Positions 1 through 8,441 are shown, counted from the first letter of the stretch. The stretch: 64,000 bases of DNA from Paenibacillus agricola (GCF_011440305.1 NZ_JAAOIW010000004.1:434001-498000), one strand, 5' to 3'. Notes: generated from the sequence alone by a model not told the origin. Numbers and translations are program-made.

Positions 1-1
1 C

Positions 2-814
2 GAGGATTCCCATTACACCCCCTTCCCACAAGTCCGTTACACAGAGCGAACTGATTCTGCTGCTGCCTCGCTTATGGATGGAAAAATTATCGTCATGGTA
101 GAAAATTCTCCAATGATCATGATTTGCCCTGCGCTATTCGTCGAATTTATGGGAACAAGCGAGGATTATTATGTAAGGTCGGTGTTTGCAACATTTGTAC
201 GGCTATTAAGAATTATCGCTTTTCTGATCGCACTTACATTGCCCAGCATTTATATCGCCCTCTCCACCTTCCATCCCGAGCTTATCCCTACCGTGCTGCT
301 GTTAGCCATTCTTGATACCAGAGAGGGCATTCCCTTCCCTGCCTTCGTTGAGGCTTTAATTATGGAGGTATCCTTCGAGCTGCTGCGCGAAGCCGGTATC
401 CGCCTCCCCCGCCCTGTGGGATCAGCCGTCAGTATTGTTGGTGCTCTCGTAATCGGACAAGCCGCCATCATGGCCAAGATTGCTTCGCCCATCATGGTAA
501 TCGTAATAGCTACTACAGGGATTGCTTCCTTTGCTATCCCCCATTATGATATTGCGATCGCCATTCGCGTGCTGCGTTTTCCGATGATGATTGCTGCGGG
601 GCTGATGGGCGGCTATGGATTGATGGCTGCATTTTTGTTGACGTTGCTCCATATGACTTGCCTGCATACGTTGGGCCAGCCCTACCTGTCTTCGTTGGCA
701 CCACTAAAAATTCGGGACCTACGCGATATATTCATCCGTGTTCCCCTGGAATATTTCTTGCGTTCCCCGCGTAACCGCCGTCTCCATCGTTCTGGAGGCA
801 ATAACCGCAGCTAG
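2..814 (+). CDS. GerA-family spore germination protein, 3' part
   Basis: The reading frame is open from base 2, so the gene starts before the window; about 270 C-terminal residues are present. Family signatures are visible: 'FHPELIPT', 'REGIPFPAFVEALIMEVSFE' and several hydrophobic segments typical of the GerA-type germinant receptor A subunit in the spore inner membrane. The subunit works with GerB and GerC proteins to sense germinants. A gerC-type gene follows after 15 bp, so the two form one operon. No gerB-type gene lies between them. The family call is firm; the germinant cannot be inferred. Confidence 0.93.
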   Translation, partial: EDSHYTPFPQVRYTERTDSAAASLMDGKIIVMVENSPMIMICPALFVEFMGTSEDYYVRSVFATFVRLLRIIAFLIALTLPSIYIALSTFHPELIPTVLLLAILDTREGIPFPAFVEALIMEVSFELLREAGIRLPRPVGSAVSIVGALVIGQAAIMAKIASPIMVIVIATTGIASFAIPHYDIAIAIRVLRFPMMIAAGLMGGYGLMAAFLLTLLHMTCLHTLGQPYLSSLAPLKIRDLRDIFIRVPLEYFLRSPRNRRLHRSGGNNRS

Positions 815-829
815 AGAGGAGCTCCGTCC

Positions 830-2011
830 ATGCATAAACTGGCAGCCACCATTATGCTTTCTATTACGATTGCCGTGACAACTGGATGCTGGAACAAGCT
901 GGAGCTTACCGATTGGGGCTTTGTACAAGCCGCCGCCATCGACGAAACGGCGGATGGACGCATTCGCTTGACCTCACAAGTTTACAAGCCCGGCGGCTCG
1001 GACAAGCCAAGTATGGAAGCCTCCCAAGGCTCTACCTTTATTGATATTATTAACGAAAACGAAACCGTCTATGGCGCTTCGCTTGATGCTACCAATGAGC
1101 TAGGCAGAAATCTGCAATGGAGCCATATGCGTGTACTGCTAATCAGTGAGGATATTGCGAGGCATAAAAATATCGGGGAGCTGCTTGATTTTTTTTCGCG
1201 TACCCATGAACCCAGAGGAACCGTAGCCATCCTGATTACAAACGGAGCGGCAAGCCCCTATTTGACATTAAAGCCCTTGATCGAAAGCACGATGGGGCAG
1301 CAGCTTAAATCGATCGAGCAATTAGCCCATGACCAATCTAGCAAAACGTTAGAGGTCACGCTAACCGATGTATTCAAGCTGTCCAAAGAACCTTTTTCTA
1401 CATTAACGATTCCTTATGTGAGCCGTGTTAAAGAAGCTCAAGAAGTGGCTACTGTTTCCGGAATCGCCGTTCTTAATTTCCCTGAAGGCAAGATTAGCAG
1501 CATTATCCCTAGTGAGCGCACCCCTTATTTGCTCATGCTCATGGATCAGTACAAAGGCGGATTGATCACTATCCCTTGCTCAGGCCCTAATAAAGATGCA
1601 CCATCCAGCTATGATTCCTTTCGCGTTAACAAGCTACACACCTCCTTGAACCCAAGCCTTCGCAACGACAAGCTTTTTTTGCAAATCCGTATCGTCATGG
1701 AAGGGACAGTAGGGGAATTAAGCTGCTCAAGGACGATTTCTGAAGCGGAGATAAAGGATTTTACTACTCGAATTAAGCAGAAGGTGGAAAAGCAAATCCG
1801 TGATACCTTCGTCTATATTCAGAAGCAAAAAGCCGATGTGATCGGGATAGGCATCGAGCTTCACCGTTGGCATAATAGCTTGTGGAAAACATGGAAGCCG
1901 GATTGGAAGGAGCATTTTGCGGAAAGCGACTTTACGATTGATGTGGACGTCTCCTTAATTAGCACCGGCGTATATGCAGGTAAACCTTTCTCAGCCAATA
2001 GCAACAAGTAA
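830..2011 (+). CDS. Ger(x)C-family spore germination lipoprotein
   Basis: 393 aa, the usual length for the C subunit of a Ger receptor. A signal peptide ends in lipobox TTGC (Cys20) followed by WNKLEL, the typical start of mature Ger(x)C proteins ('GCWN'). The 'VYKPGG', 'LGRNLQWSHMRVLLISE' and C-terminal 'VIGIGIELHR' stretches fit the family. It should be a lipoprotein on the outer face of the spore inner membrane. It has a good ribosome site (GAGAGGAG) in the 15-bp gap after the gerA-type gene. Sequence after the stop holds the rpmE2 promoter. Confidence 0.93.
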   Translation: MHKLAATIMLSITIAVTTGCWNKLELTDWGFVQAAAIDETADGRIRLTSQVYKPGGSDKPSMEASQGSTFIDIINENETVYGASLDATNELGRNLQWSHMRVLLISEDIARHKNIGELLDFFSRTHEPRGTVAILITNGAASPYLTLKPLIESTMGQQLKSIEQLAHDQSSKTLEVTLTDVFKLSKEPFSTLTIPYVSRVKEAQEVATVSGIAVLNFPEGKISSIIPSERTPYLLMLMDQYKGGLITIPCSGPNKDAPSSYDSFRVNKLHTSLNPSLRNDKLFLQIRIVMEGTVGELSCSRTISEAEIKDFTTRIKQKVEKQIRDTFVYIQKQKADVIGIGIELHRWHNSLWKTWKPDWKEHFAESDFTIDVDVSLISTGVYAGKPFSANSNK

Positions 2012-2057
2012 ACAAATCCAAGACTCACACCAGCCAGTAAGCATGTGTATGCCATGC

Positions 2058-2146
2058 TTGACAGTGATAACTATTGTCAGCTATAATAATGAGAATGTTC
2101 GTAAATATTACGTTTTAACAACGAGTAAAAATCGTAAAATTTACAC
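2058..2146 (+). promoter_or_regulatory. rpmE2 promoter with Zur-box-like operators
   Basis: A near-ideal sigma-A promoter is visible: TTGACA at 2058-2063, 18-bp spacer, TATAAT at 2082-2087. Just downstream, TCGTAAATATTACGT (2099-2113) matches the known Bacillus Zur box TCGTAATNATTACGA at all but two or three positions. A second palindrome GTAAAATTTAC (2134-2144) follows. Placement over the transcription start fits zinc-dependent repression of the downstream zinc-free L31 gene. The Zur assignment is an inference from the motif and gene context. Confidence 0.75.
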
Positions 2147-2196
2147 TGTGGGCTTAGCTACTCCCCCAAATAAAATTATAGACAGGATGAGGCAAA

Positions 2197-2445
2197 ATGA
2201 GAGAAGGCATACACCCAGTTTACCAAGAAGTTATCATGCTTGATGTAAGCAGTGGCTATAAATTTTTGACAGGCTCTACAAAAAGCTCCAACGAAAAAAT
2301 GGAATGGGAAGATGGCAACAGCTATCCGGTTATCCGTGTAGAAACAAGCTCTGCCTCCCACCCTTTCTTTACAGGCAAAATGCGTAATGCTGAGATTGGT
2401 GGCAGGGTTGACCGCTTCAACCAAAAATACGGTAAGAAAGACTAA
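2197..2445 (+). CDS. rpmE2: 50S ribosomal protein L31 type B (zinc-independent)
   Basis: 82 aa with the type B L31 pattern: starts [12 protein letters not shown], contains '[13 protein letters not shown]', '[18 protein letters not shown]' and '[14 protein letters not shown]'. It has no cysteines, so it is the C-minus form that does not bind zinc. In Bacillus such paralogues replace the zinc-binding L31 when zinc is low, and are repressed by Zur. A ribosome site GGATGAGG (2185-2192) sits 4 bp before the ATG. The convergent neighbour encodes a Zur-like regulator and a bidirectional terminator separates them. Confidence 0.95.
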   Translation: MREGIHPVYQEVIMLDVSSGYKFLTGSTKSSNEKMEWEDGNSYPVIRVETSSASHPFFTGKMRNAEIGGRVDRFNQKYGKKD

Positions 2446-2465
2446 ATCCGCTTAAGAAATGACTT

Positions 2466-2511
2466 AAAAAAAACCGTCCCCAAGATCACTAGATCAGGGG
2501 ACGTTTTTTTT
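2466..2511. terminator. Bidirectional terminator between rpmE2 and zur
   Basis: Stem CGTCCCC / GGGGACG with a 15-base loop, an A-run on the left (2466-2473) and eight Ts on the right (2504-2511). It can end transcription from both convergent genes. Confidence 0.88.
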
Positions 2512-2523
2512 CATAGCCAGTAG

Positions 2524-2958
2524 TCAGGTTGTTGGATGGGTCTGGCACTCCTCACAAATCCCATATACCTCAAAACGATGATTCAATATTTTATAATCTC
2601 CTGGAAGCACCATTTGTTGTTCCATTGGACAGTAGTCGAACGTCAAGGTCTTCTCACAGTTAACACAAATCAGATGGTGATGGTGATGGGAAAGACAGCT
2701 TCCTTTGAACTTTAAACCGCCGTCCATAAAATAAAACTGCTCCAATACCCCCATCTCGCTCAACATGCGAAGATTCCGGTACACGGTGTCAAAGCTCACG
2801 CTCGGGTATTTAATGCTCATTTGATCGTACACGTCTTTAGGAGACAGGTACCCCTCATGAGTTGAAAAAACTTGAGCCAGGGTTCGACGTTGGTCGGTTA
2901 TTCGCCAACCGTTTCTGGACATAACGGCAAGCATATCCTGAACATTGTTCTCTGACAA
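2524..2958 (-). CDS. zur: Fur-family transcriptional regulator, Zur-like
   Basis: 144 aa. Residues 37-75 form the Fur winged helix ('PSVSFDTVYRNLRMLSEMGVLEQ'). The metal sites are visible: His91-95, Cys98-X2-Cys101, His127 and Cys135-X2-Cys138. The C-terminal 'HRFEVYGICEECQ' is more like Zur than PerR or Fur. The start is TTG with an AAAGGA site upstream. The convergent rpmE2 with a Zur-like operator supports a zinc-sensing repressor. It lies 142 bp downstream of the STM4011-type gene on the same strand. PerR cannot be fully excluded from sequence alone. Confidence 0.8.
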   Translation of the reverse strand: MSENNVQDMLAVMSRNGWRITDQRRTLAQVFSTHEGYLSPKDVYDQMSIKYPSVSFDTVYRNLRMLSEMGVLEQFYFMDGGLKFKGSCLSHHHHHLICVNCEKTLTFDYCPMEQQMVLPGDYKILNHRFEVYGICEECQTHPTT

Positions 2959-3100
2959 TAGTACTCACATTCCTTTCCTATTCCAATCCGCTCATCTAAT
3001 ATATGAAAATATTTATATGAGTATATGCATATATTATCACTTTATCAAAAAATCGTGAAAACTCCAAGCGTTTCTCTTGTTTATTTGACAAATTTCGCGG

Positions 3101-3964
3101 CTAAGCCTGGAACTGCCGCTGGGGAATACGTTCGAGCAGGCTCGCCCCGTAGATGGATTCAAAAGGCAGCTCCGGCATATGAACATAACCGATGTAGCAG
3201 CCGCATTGCTTCAGCTGGCATGGCCTTTCAGCCGACAAAGCAGCAAGACCATCCCGGTACAGATGGCCGAGCACTCTTTTGTCTTTATAGCAACGCTTGA
3301 CCTGCCCGTTTCCTAATATAAAAAACACATCCAATCCCGTGCGGCAGCTTTGGCCAAGGCTTTCGTAATCCCGGAGATTATGCTGAAAATAAGGGTCAAT
3401 TGCTTGCAAAAGTACAAGATCCTCTTTGCTATAGTAGCGAGGCTGATCCTTGAACGCATTCACCCATAAATAAACATCCTCTGGCAGAGCCTGCCGCATC
3501 GATTGGATGGGTTCAAAATATTTTTTTAACCCAACTGTCCCTACACTAAAGGATAAGCCCTGCTTATATAGCTGGCTGCCTTGGGACAAAAAACGCACTT
3601 CGGTCGTTTGCTCGGGATGGTAGGTCGCCCAAAAAGCCGCCGTCTTGCGATTCAGCTCACCCGTCCAATCTAGCTTGGCGGAAAGGTTCGTTTGCACAGC
3701 AACTTTATCGATATGGGCCATATGCGAGAGCTCGACCATCGCTTCCCTATACCACTTATGGACAAGCGCCTCGCCATAAGGGTTAAAAAAGATCGACAAC
3801 CGCATCCCGCTCGCCGCTTGGCCACGTACCCATGCAACAAATTGCTCCAGCTGCTTACGGTCCTCAGCAAGCACCTCCATGCTGTCAACCGTTTTGCTGA
3901 ACGGGCAGTAGGGGCAGGTATAGTTACAGGAGGATAAGGCTCCACGATAATAAAGTACCGTCAT
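3101..3964 (-). CDS. STM4011-family radical SAM protein
   Basis: 287 aa. The radical SAM cluster motif CxxxCxxC is Cys13-Cys17-Cys20 ('SCNYTCPYCPF'). The C-terminal third carries more cysteines ('GQSCRTGLD', 'GQVKRCYKD', 'RPCQLKQCGC'), which looks like a SPASM/twitch-type auxiliary Fe-S region as in peptide-modifying radical SAM enzymes. The gene overlaps the upstream STM4012-type gene by 4 bp (ATGA), so translation is coupled. It is the last gene of a five-gene cluster. The family name comes from the Salmonella STM4011 locus; its reaction is not known to me. Confidence 0.88.
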   Translation of the reverse strand: MTVLYYRGALSSCNYTCPYCPFSKTVDSMEVLAEDRKQLEQFVAWVRGQAASGMRLSIFFNPYGEALVHKWYREAMVELSHMAHIDKVAVQTNLSAKLDWTGELNRKTAAFWATYHPEQTTEVRFLSQGSQLYKQGLSFSVGTVGLKKYFEPIQSMRQALPEDVYLWVNAFKDQPRYYSKEDLVLLQAIDPYFQHNLRDYESLGQSCRTGLDVFFILGNGQVKRCYKDKRVLGHLYRDGLAALSAERPCQLKQCGCYIGYVHMPELPFESIYGASLLERIPQRQFQA

Positions 3965-5310
3965 AGGAGCACATGCTCATGCATTAATTCCCTAACCGAA
4001 TCCGAGATCAGCCAGTCCCCGATCGCATCCGAGTAGCCCAAGCCTTCGTCCGTCAAGAGCAGCAGCCCCTCACTAATATGCGCGAAGCCAATGCGGACAA
4101 GCCTGTATAGCTCCGGGTAGTCGTCCAGTGCTGCTGTACCGAAACGCTGCCCGTAATCCGTAAGCAGCAGCCCCTCACGGTGGAGGATCGCCTTGAGTAT
4201 AAACCTGCGTTTTTGCTCAGCGAGGCTCAGCACATAGCCGTAATCGGCCCTCGTATAGTCAACTGTGTCCACGTAGTCGGCGATAATGCTTTTCGTAGCT
4301 TTGTAGCTGACTCCATAACGTGATGCATAATGAACCCCGCGCGTATAAGAACGGGCGCCACAGCCGAGACCAATCATCCCTTCCTCCTGGCAGCTAAACG
4401 GCAGCAGCTCTTTGGAAGGCTTAGCAATGGGCTTGGAGAATCTGCGCATCGAATGCTGGGCATAGCCGGCACTAGCCAGCTTGTCACAGGCGAGCCTATA
4501 GCATTCCATCCGAATATCTTGCCCACTTTGTTTGACTTGCTCCGGCTTGAGGAACGTATTCTCTCGTGTGTACAACGGATAAATAAAAATTTCCTCGGGC
4601 TCATAAGCAAGTGCACTGTCCAGTGAGTACAGCCAAGAAGCCGTAGTTTGTCCCGGCAGCCCATAGATCAGATCAAGATTAAGGATCGGAAAATCATATT
4701 TTTTCAACAGCTCCAGCGCTCGCTCGACCTCATTTTTCTTTTGCGGACGGTGGATGGCAGTAGTTTCTGTATCTGTAAAGCTTTGTATACCCATGCTGAC
4801 CCGATCCACCGTGCGTTGCTTGAGAAGGCTCAGCCGCCCCTCAGTAACGGTGTCCGGTGAAGCCTCGACCGAGATTGAGGTTGTACGCAAATCAACCTTC
4901 ATAGTATCCTCGGCGATGATGAACAAGCGGTCGAGCAGCCCTTCATTCAGCAGGGTCGGTGTGCCACCGCCAATCGCCAATCGTGATGCCGGCCTGTGCC
5001 CCACAAAAGGTGCCCATTGCCGAGCTTGCTTCTCCAAAGCATTGATATAGACTTCATGCACATCATCACGCCGGTCCGGTAACGTAAATAAATTGCAAAA
5101 TCCGCAGCGCATCGCACAAAATGGAATATGCATATATAAAAAGAACGAATCCCCTTGCTCTTGCTCCCAGAGTGCTGGCAGCGATAACGGAGGTTCAAAT
5201 TCACGATAAGCGGTTTTATGTGGATATGAATATAAATAAGATAAATAAGGAGCCGCTGTGAGCTGGTTCTTCCACAAGGCAAGATCTAGATCTCTTTGTA
5301 CGGAAAACAT
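3961..5310 (-). CDS. STM4012-family radical SAM protein (HemN-like)
   Basis: 449 aa. HemN/HemW-like N-terminal half: 'HIPFCAMRCGFCNLF' gives cluster cysteines 65, 69 and 72, followed by 'AIGGGTPTLL' and 'LDLIYGLPGQT'. The C-terminal domain also resembles the coproporphyrinogen-oxidase-like family. It is not a plain HemN or HemW: it lies between an STM4013-type hydrolase and an STM4011-type radical SAM gene, the order seen in STM4011-STM4015 clusters. It starts 60 bp after the STM4013-type gene and overlaps the next gene by 4 bp. Confidence 0.88.
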   Translation of the reverse strand: MFSVQRDLDLALWKNQLTAAPYLSYLYSYPHKTAYREFEPPLSLPALWEQEQGDSFFLYMHIPFCAMRCGFCNLFTLPDRRDDVHEVYINALEKQARQWAPFVGHRPASRLAIGGGTPTLLNEGLLDRLFIIAEDTMKVDLRTTSISVEASPDTVTEGRLSLLKQRTVDRVSMGIQSFTDTETTAIHRPQKKNEVERALELLKKYDFPILNLDLIYGLPGQTTASWLYSLDSALAYEPEEIFIYPLYTRENTFLKPEQVKQSGQDIRMECYRLACDKLASAGYAQHSMRRFSKPIAKPSKELLPFSCQEEGMIGLGCGARSYTRGVHYASRYGVSYKATKSIIADYVDTVDYTRADYGYVLSLAEQKRRFILKAILHREGLLLTDYGQRFGTAALDDYPELYRLVRIGFAHISEGLLLLTDEGLGYSDAIGDWLISDSVRELMHEHVLL

Positions 5311-5324
5311 TTTGTTCTCCCCTC

Positions 5325-5370
5325 CCCATTATGTGTTTACAATGCTCTGTTATGTTAATACAATACTCCG
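5325..5370 (-). repeat. Two-copy ~22-bp direct repeat between STM4013- and STM4012-type genes
   Basis: On the plus strand 'CTCTGTTATGTTAATACAATA' style units occur twice in near-identical form (CTCTGTTATGTTAATACAAT, then CTCCGTTATATTAATACAAA). They fill most of the only AT-rich gap inside the cluster. The role is unknown; it may be a spacer or a regulator-binding site. Confidence 0.5.
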
Positions 5371-6156
5371 TTATATTAATACAAATTCTCTGTACGGCAC
5401 GTTCCATACTACATCATGCGCCAATCTGTGCCCGTGATAGCCATCCTCGCCATAAGCGGTACCATGGTCAGAGCATACAATACAAAAGGTATTCCCGCGT
5501 TTGCGCATTGCATTGAACAAAGGTCCCAACTGCGCATCCACATAACGCAAAGCCGCCCGCTGGGTTTCAATCGAATCCTGCCTTGCCCCTGGCACAAAAT
5601 AATGGTTAGGGCTATGGATTGCCGACACATTCATAAATAAAAAGAGGCGCTGGCTGCGCTCATATTGGTTCAATAGCTTCAAGGCATGGTTCACCTGATG
5701 CTCGGTCGATTTGGGCTGAGTTACCCCGAAGGTTTGGCGCCAATAGCTCTCCTGAAAATAGGAAGGAAGCACTTTGGCTAAAGGTACTTTTTTAGTGAAA
5801 AATATAACGCCACCGATACAAATGGTCCGGTAGCCAACAGCTTGAAGGCCGGATACTACATCGGTTGTATCAAATAACCAGGTATGAGGCTGCGTCTTGA
5901 GCCCCGTCCCTTTGGAATGGAACAATCGGCTATGCTGCGTTTTATCCGTAGTCACTGGCGTGGGCAGAAAGCCTCCAAAAAAAGCATGATGCGCCGCATA
6001 CGTAAAGCTGCCTGGTGTATGACGCTGCTCCCACGGACCCGTGCCACATAAGTTCGGGCAATTGGCCTCCTCCAGCTTGGCGACATCATAGCGCAACGTA
6101 TCCAACGTAATAAACAAAATATCGTGGGTGCCCACGATATCATTCATATTGATCAT
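5371..6156 (-). CDS. STM4013/SEN3800-family hydrolase (alkaline phosphatase superfamily)
   Basis: 261 aa. It has a sulfatase/alkaline-phosphatase-like metal site: 'LFITLDTLRYD' near residues 14-24 and 'CSDHGTAYGEDGYHGHR' near the C terminus (Asp230, His231). A 'GSFTYAAHHAFFGGF' stretch around residues 49-63 would hold the catalytic nucleophile region. No signal peptide is seen, so it should be cytoplasmic. The start has AAAGGA 9 bases upstream. It sits between the ATP-grasp-like STM4014-type gene (69 bp upstream) and the STM4012-type gene. The substrate (phosphate or sulfate ester) is unknown. Confidence 0.85.
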   Translation of the reverse strand: MINMNDIVGTHDILFITLDTLRYDVAKLEEANCPNLCGTGPWEQRHTPGSFTYAAHHAFFGGFLPTPVTTDKTQHSRLFHSKGTGLKTQPHTWLFDTTDVVSGLQAVGYRTICIGGVIFFTKKVPLAKVLPSYFQESYWRQTFGVTQPKSTEHQVNHALKLLNQYERSQRLFLFMNVSAIHSPNHYFVPGARQDSIETQRAALRYVDAQLGPLFNAMRKRGNTFCIVCSDHGTAYGEDGYHGHRLAHDVVWNVPYREFVLI

Positions 6157-6225
6157 AGCTGCCCATCCTTTATGGCTTACTTGCCTTGATACTTAAACGC
6201 ATCGTTCGCATCGTTTCGTTCCATT

Positions 6226-7593
6226 TCATGCGTCACCAACCGCTTTATGCACACACGCCATTTCCCATTTATAGGTGTTGTATCCATTAAATTCAACTTC
6301 GTACAGTAAATCTCCGAATGGATTAATATCCGCCACGTAAGGCTGGTGAGAGCCTCTGGCTAGTAAAATATCAATCCCAGCTACAAAAGAGGACTTGAAT
6401 AAGCCCATCGTAGCTTCTGCGGCTTGTCCAACTGCAGATAACACTTCGTCTGAAAGCCCCAGGCTTGCTGGGTCAGCCCGCTCATTACGCAAATGTAGAT
6501 TGGTGATTGGCGTATGGCTTAATCGGGCAATACGGTGGCAAGCCCGTTCTCCCACGACCAGCTGGCGTATATCAAAGGCACGGCTGCCTGCTCCCGCCTT
6601 TTCCATCCACCGCTCTATATGAACACCCTGGGCACATAACCAATTAATAATTTGCTGGATCGGTTCGCCCTGCGTATAGGTCCGTAAAGCACCCGCATTG
6701 TAATAAATCCATTCGTTACCACGTCTTTCGATGCCAATCGTTGTGGTCGCCTTTTCCGCTCCGGTGGATGGATGGACCTGGTAAGCGATAATACCGGAAG
6801 CAGAGGAGCCGTAGGCCAGCTTAATAAATACGCGATGCATGCGTTTTGCATGCATCGCATCCCTTAGCTGCTCATAGCTGCGAATACTGCCGATGACCGA
6901 TGGCAACGGGGGAACCGGAACGCTGTGGGCGGACAGCAGCTGATGGCAGCGCCGCTTATCGAACATCAGCGCAATTTCGGCTGGGTCATTCATCCAACGG
7001 ACGAATGGATCGACCGCCTCAGCTTGCTGCTTGATTCGTTGCAGCAATCGGCACCAGCCGCGAAACCATTGAGCCGGCTCATAGATGCGCCCCTGCTCGG
7101 GCAGCAAGCTTCGCGCCTGCTCAGCAGAAATGCTAGCTGCGCTGCTCAAATGCAGCAAGGGATGATACGCATCGCCGGAATGGGCCTGCCTTTGGTATCT
7201 TGCTGCATCGGTAGCAAAAGCAAGGGCTGGGCTAACACATCCCGCTGCTACTGTTGATTGCGTCGCTTTTGCAGCTTCAGCAATATCCGATGTTTGGACA
7301 GTATCACTTTTTCCGTCTGCTTCACTTGCATCCTCTGCGCCGAGGGCAATCAGCTCTATCTCCACCTCGAAATTCTCGCCCGGAGAATCGAGCCGGATCA
7401 TCGGCAGCCTGCCAGCCTCATCACAGCAGGAGAACAAGATCCGTGCCAGCTTGGCAGGCTCCTGCTCTACTGTCAGGCAATCTAAGTAGGAAATAACAAT
7501 CGCCTCTGGCAAGCCAAGCTTCAAACGCGCCTGCTGCAACAGCGCTGTGCGTTTATTGCCTGGATTTCCGACAACAATCAACCGCTGCGCCAT
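6226..7593 (-). CDS. STM4014-family protein (ATP-grasp-like)
   Basis: 455 aa. The second half looks like an ATP-grasp ligase: Lys258 in 'VFIKLAYGSSASG', Asp341 in 'DIRQLVVGERACHRIARLS', Asn365 in 'NLHLRN', and a metal-binding end Asp408/Asp422/Asn424 in 'VADINPFGD'. This pattern recalls RimK-like and graspetide ligases. Residues about 86-130 are a low-complexity Ala/Asp/Ser-rich insertion. The gene begins 2 bp after the LRR gene, so the two are almost certainly translated together. ATP-dependent peptide-bond or ester formation is an inference from the fold. Confidence 0.85.
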   Translation of the reverse strand: MAQRLIVVGNPGNKRTALLQQARLKLGLPEAIVISYLDCLTVEQEPAKLARILFSCCDEAGRLPMIRLDSPGENFEVEIELIALGAEDASEADGKSDTVQTSDIAEAAKATQSTVAAGCVSPALAFATDAARYQRQAHSGDAYHPLLHLSSAASISAEQARSLLPEQGRIYEPAQWFRGWCRLLQRIKQQAEAVDPFVRWMNDPAEIALMFDKRRCHQLLSAHSVPVPPLPSVIGSIRSYEQLRDAMHAKRMHRVFIKLAYGSSASGIIAYQVHPSTGAEKATTTIGIERRGNEWIYYNAGALRTYTQGEPIQQIINWLCAQGVHIERWMEKAGAGSRAFDIRQLVVGERACHRIARLSHTPITNLHLRNERADPASLGLSDEVLSAVGQAAEATMGLFKSSFVAGIDILLARGSHQPYVADINPFGDLLYEVEFNGYNTYKWEMACVHKAVGDA

Positions 7594-7595
7594 CC

Positions 7596-8441
7596 CTACT
7601 CCGTTACAGCCGGGTAGCGCCAGTCATCATCATCGGAGTCACCCTCTTGGTCACTTACGTCTACCTGCATGCCCGTTTCACCCCATCGCTTCATCATGGC
7701 TTCGGACATATAATGGTAATTCAAATTAAGGAATGAGAGCTTTTTAATGCGGCTGCTTGCTATTAAGGCTTCGGCTCCAACATCACTTAATGTGCCTAAT
7801 GACAAATCCAGCGTATGCAGTTGGTCAAGGATTGGGGCATCCGCAATAGCTGTCGCGATTTCATCTTGAATTTCACTATTTTTTAGACCCAGATAAGTAA
7901 GCTTAGGGAAAAGCTGCGACTGCATAAAAGGCGCAAGATCATCAACGGTTCCATCCCATCCATAATTATCTACGCCTAGATATAATTCGAGCTTCTTCAG
8001 TTCAGGCAGCTCTGCCTGCTGGATATCCTTGATCACTTCAAGTGGCAAACCGCCACAAATGATAGTAAGCTCTTCCAATTGAGCGTGCTTCATATCGCTT
8101 AGCCTTAATCCCTGGCTGCCTTTAACGGTAAAGGAGGTTAGTGCAGGGAATGCTGCAAGCAACGGACTGAGATCGCATTGGTTGATCCAGGAAACCTCAC
8201 ACTCTTCTCCCTCCATATCGCCAATGAATAGCTTTTTCAAATTGGGAAAGGAATCATGGTTACGGATGAGAGCCTCCATTAAATGACTGGAATCATTCTC
8301 GTAGGCATCACCCCATGAGCCAATAATTAAGGAATCCAGCTCATGGCTTTCCGGCTTAGCAGCGAGCTCGTCAATCATTTTTTCCATCGTTAAACCTTTT
8401 TCATGATCTTCGTAGTCAAGTACCAATTTCACTTCCGTCAT
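7596..8441 (-). CDS. STM4015-family leucine-rich-repeat protein with acidic tail
   Basis: 281 aa, soluble, no signal peptide. At least six LRR-like units are visible, for example 'FPNLKKLFIGDM', 'FPALTSFTVKGS', 'LPELKKLELYLG', 'FPKLTYLGLKNS', 'LDQLHTLDLSLG' and 'IKKLSFLNLNYH'. The protein ends in a flexible acidic tail, residues 260-281, finishing DDDDWRYPAVTE. Such a tail is unusual for a plain LRR scaffold. The gene is first in the tight part of the cluster and its stop is 2 bp from the ATP-grasp-like gene. It may be the substrate or the docking partner of the cluster enzymes (inference). Confidence 0.85.
   Translation of the reverse strand: MTEVKLVLDYEDHEKGLTMEKMIDELAAKPESHELDSLIIGSWGDAYENDSSHLMEALIRNHDSFPNLKKLFIGDMEGEECEVSWINQCDLSPLLAAFPALTSFTVKGSQGLRLSDMKHAQLEELTIICGGLPLEVIKDIQQAELPELKKLELYLGVDNYGWDGTVDDLAPFMQSQLFPKLTYLGLKNSEIQDEIATAIADAPILDQLHTLDLSLGTLSDVGAEALIASSRIKKLSFLNLNYHYMSEAMMKRWGETGMQVDVSDQEGDSDDDDWRYPAVTE

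Noticed and set aside
2524-2958. PerR or Fur instead of Zur
   Set aside because: The HRFEVYG end and the adjacent Zur-like rpmE2 promoter favour Zur, although not proven.
3961-5310. Plain HemN/HemW (heme pathway) annotation
   Set aside because: The gene sits in an STM4011-STM4015 cluster and no heme gene is nearby.
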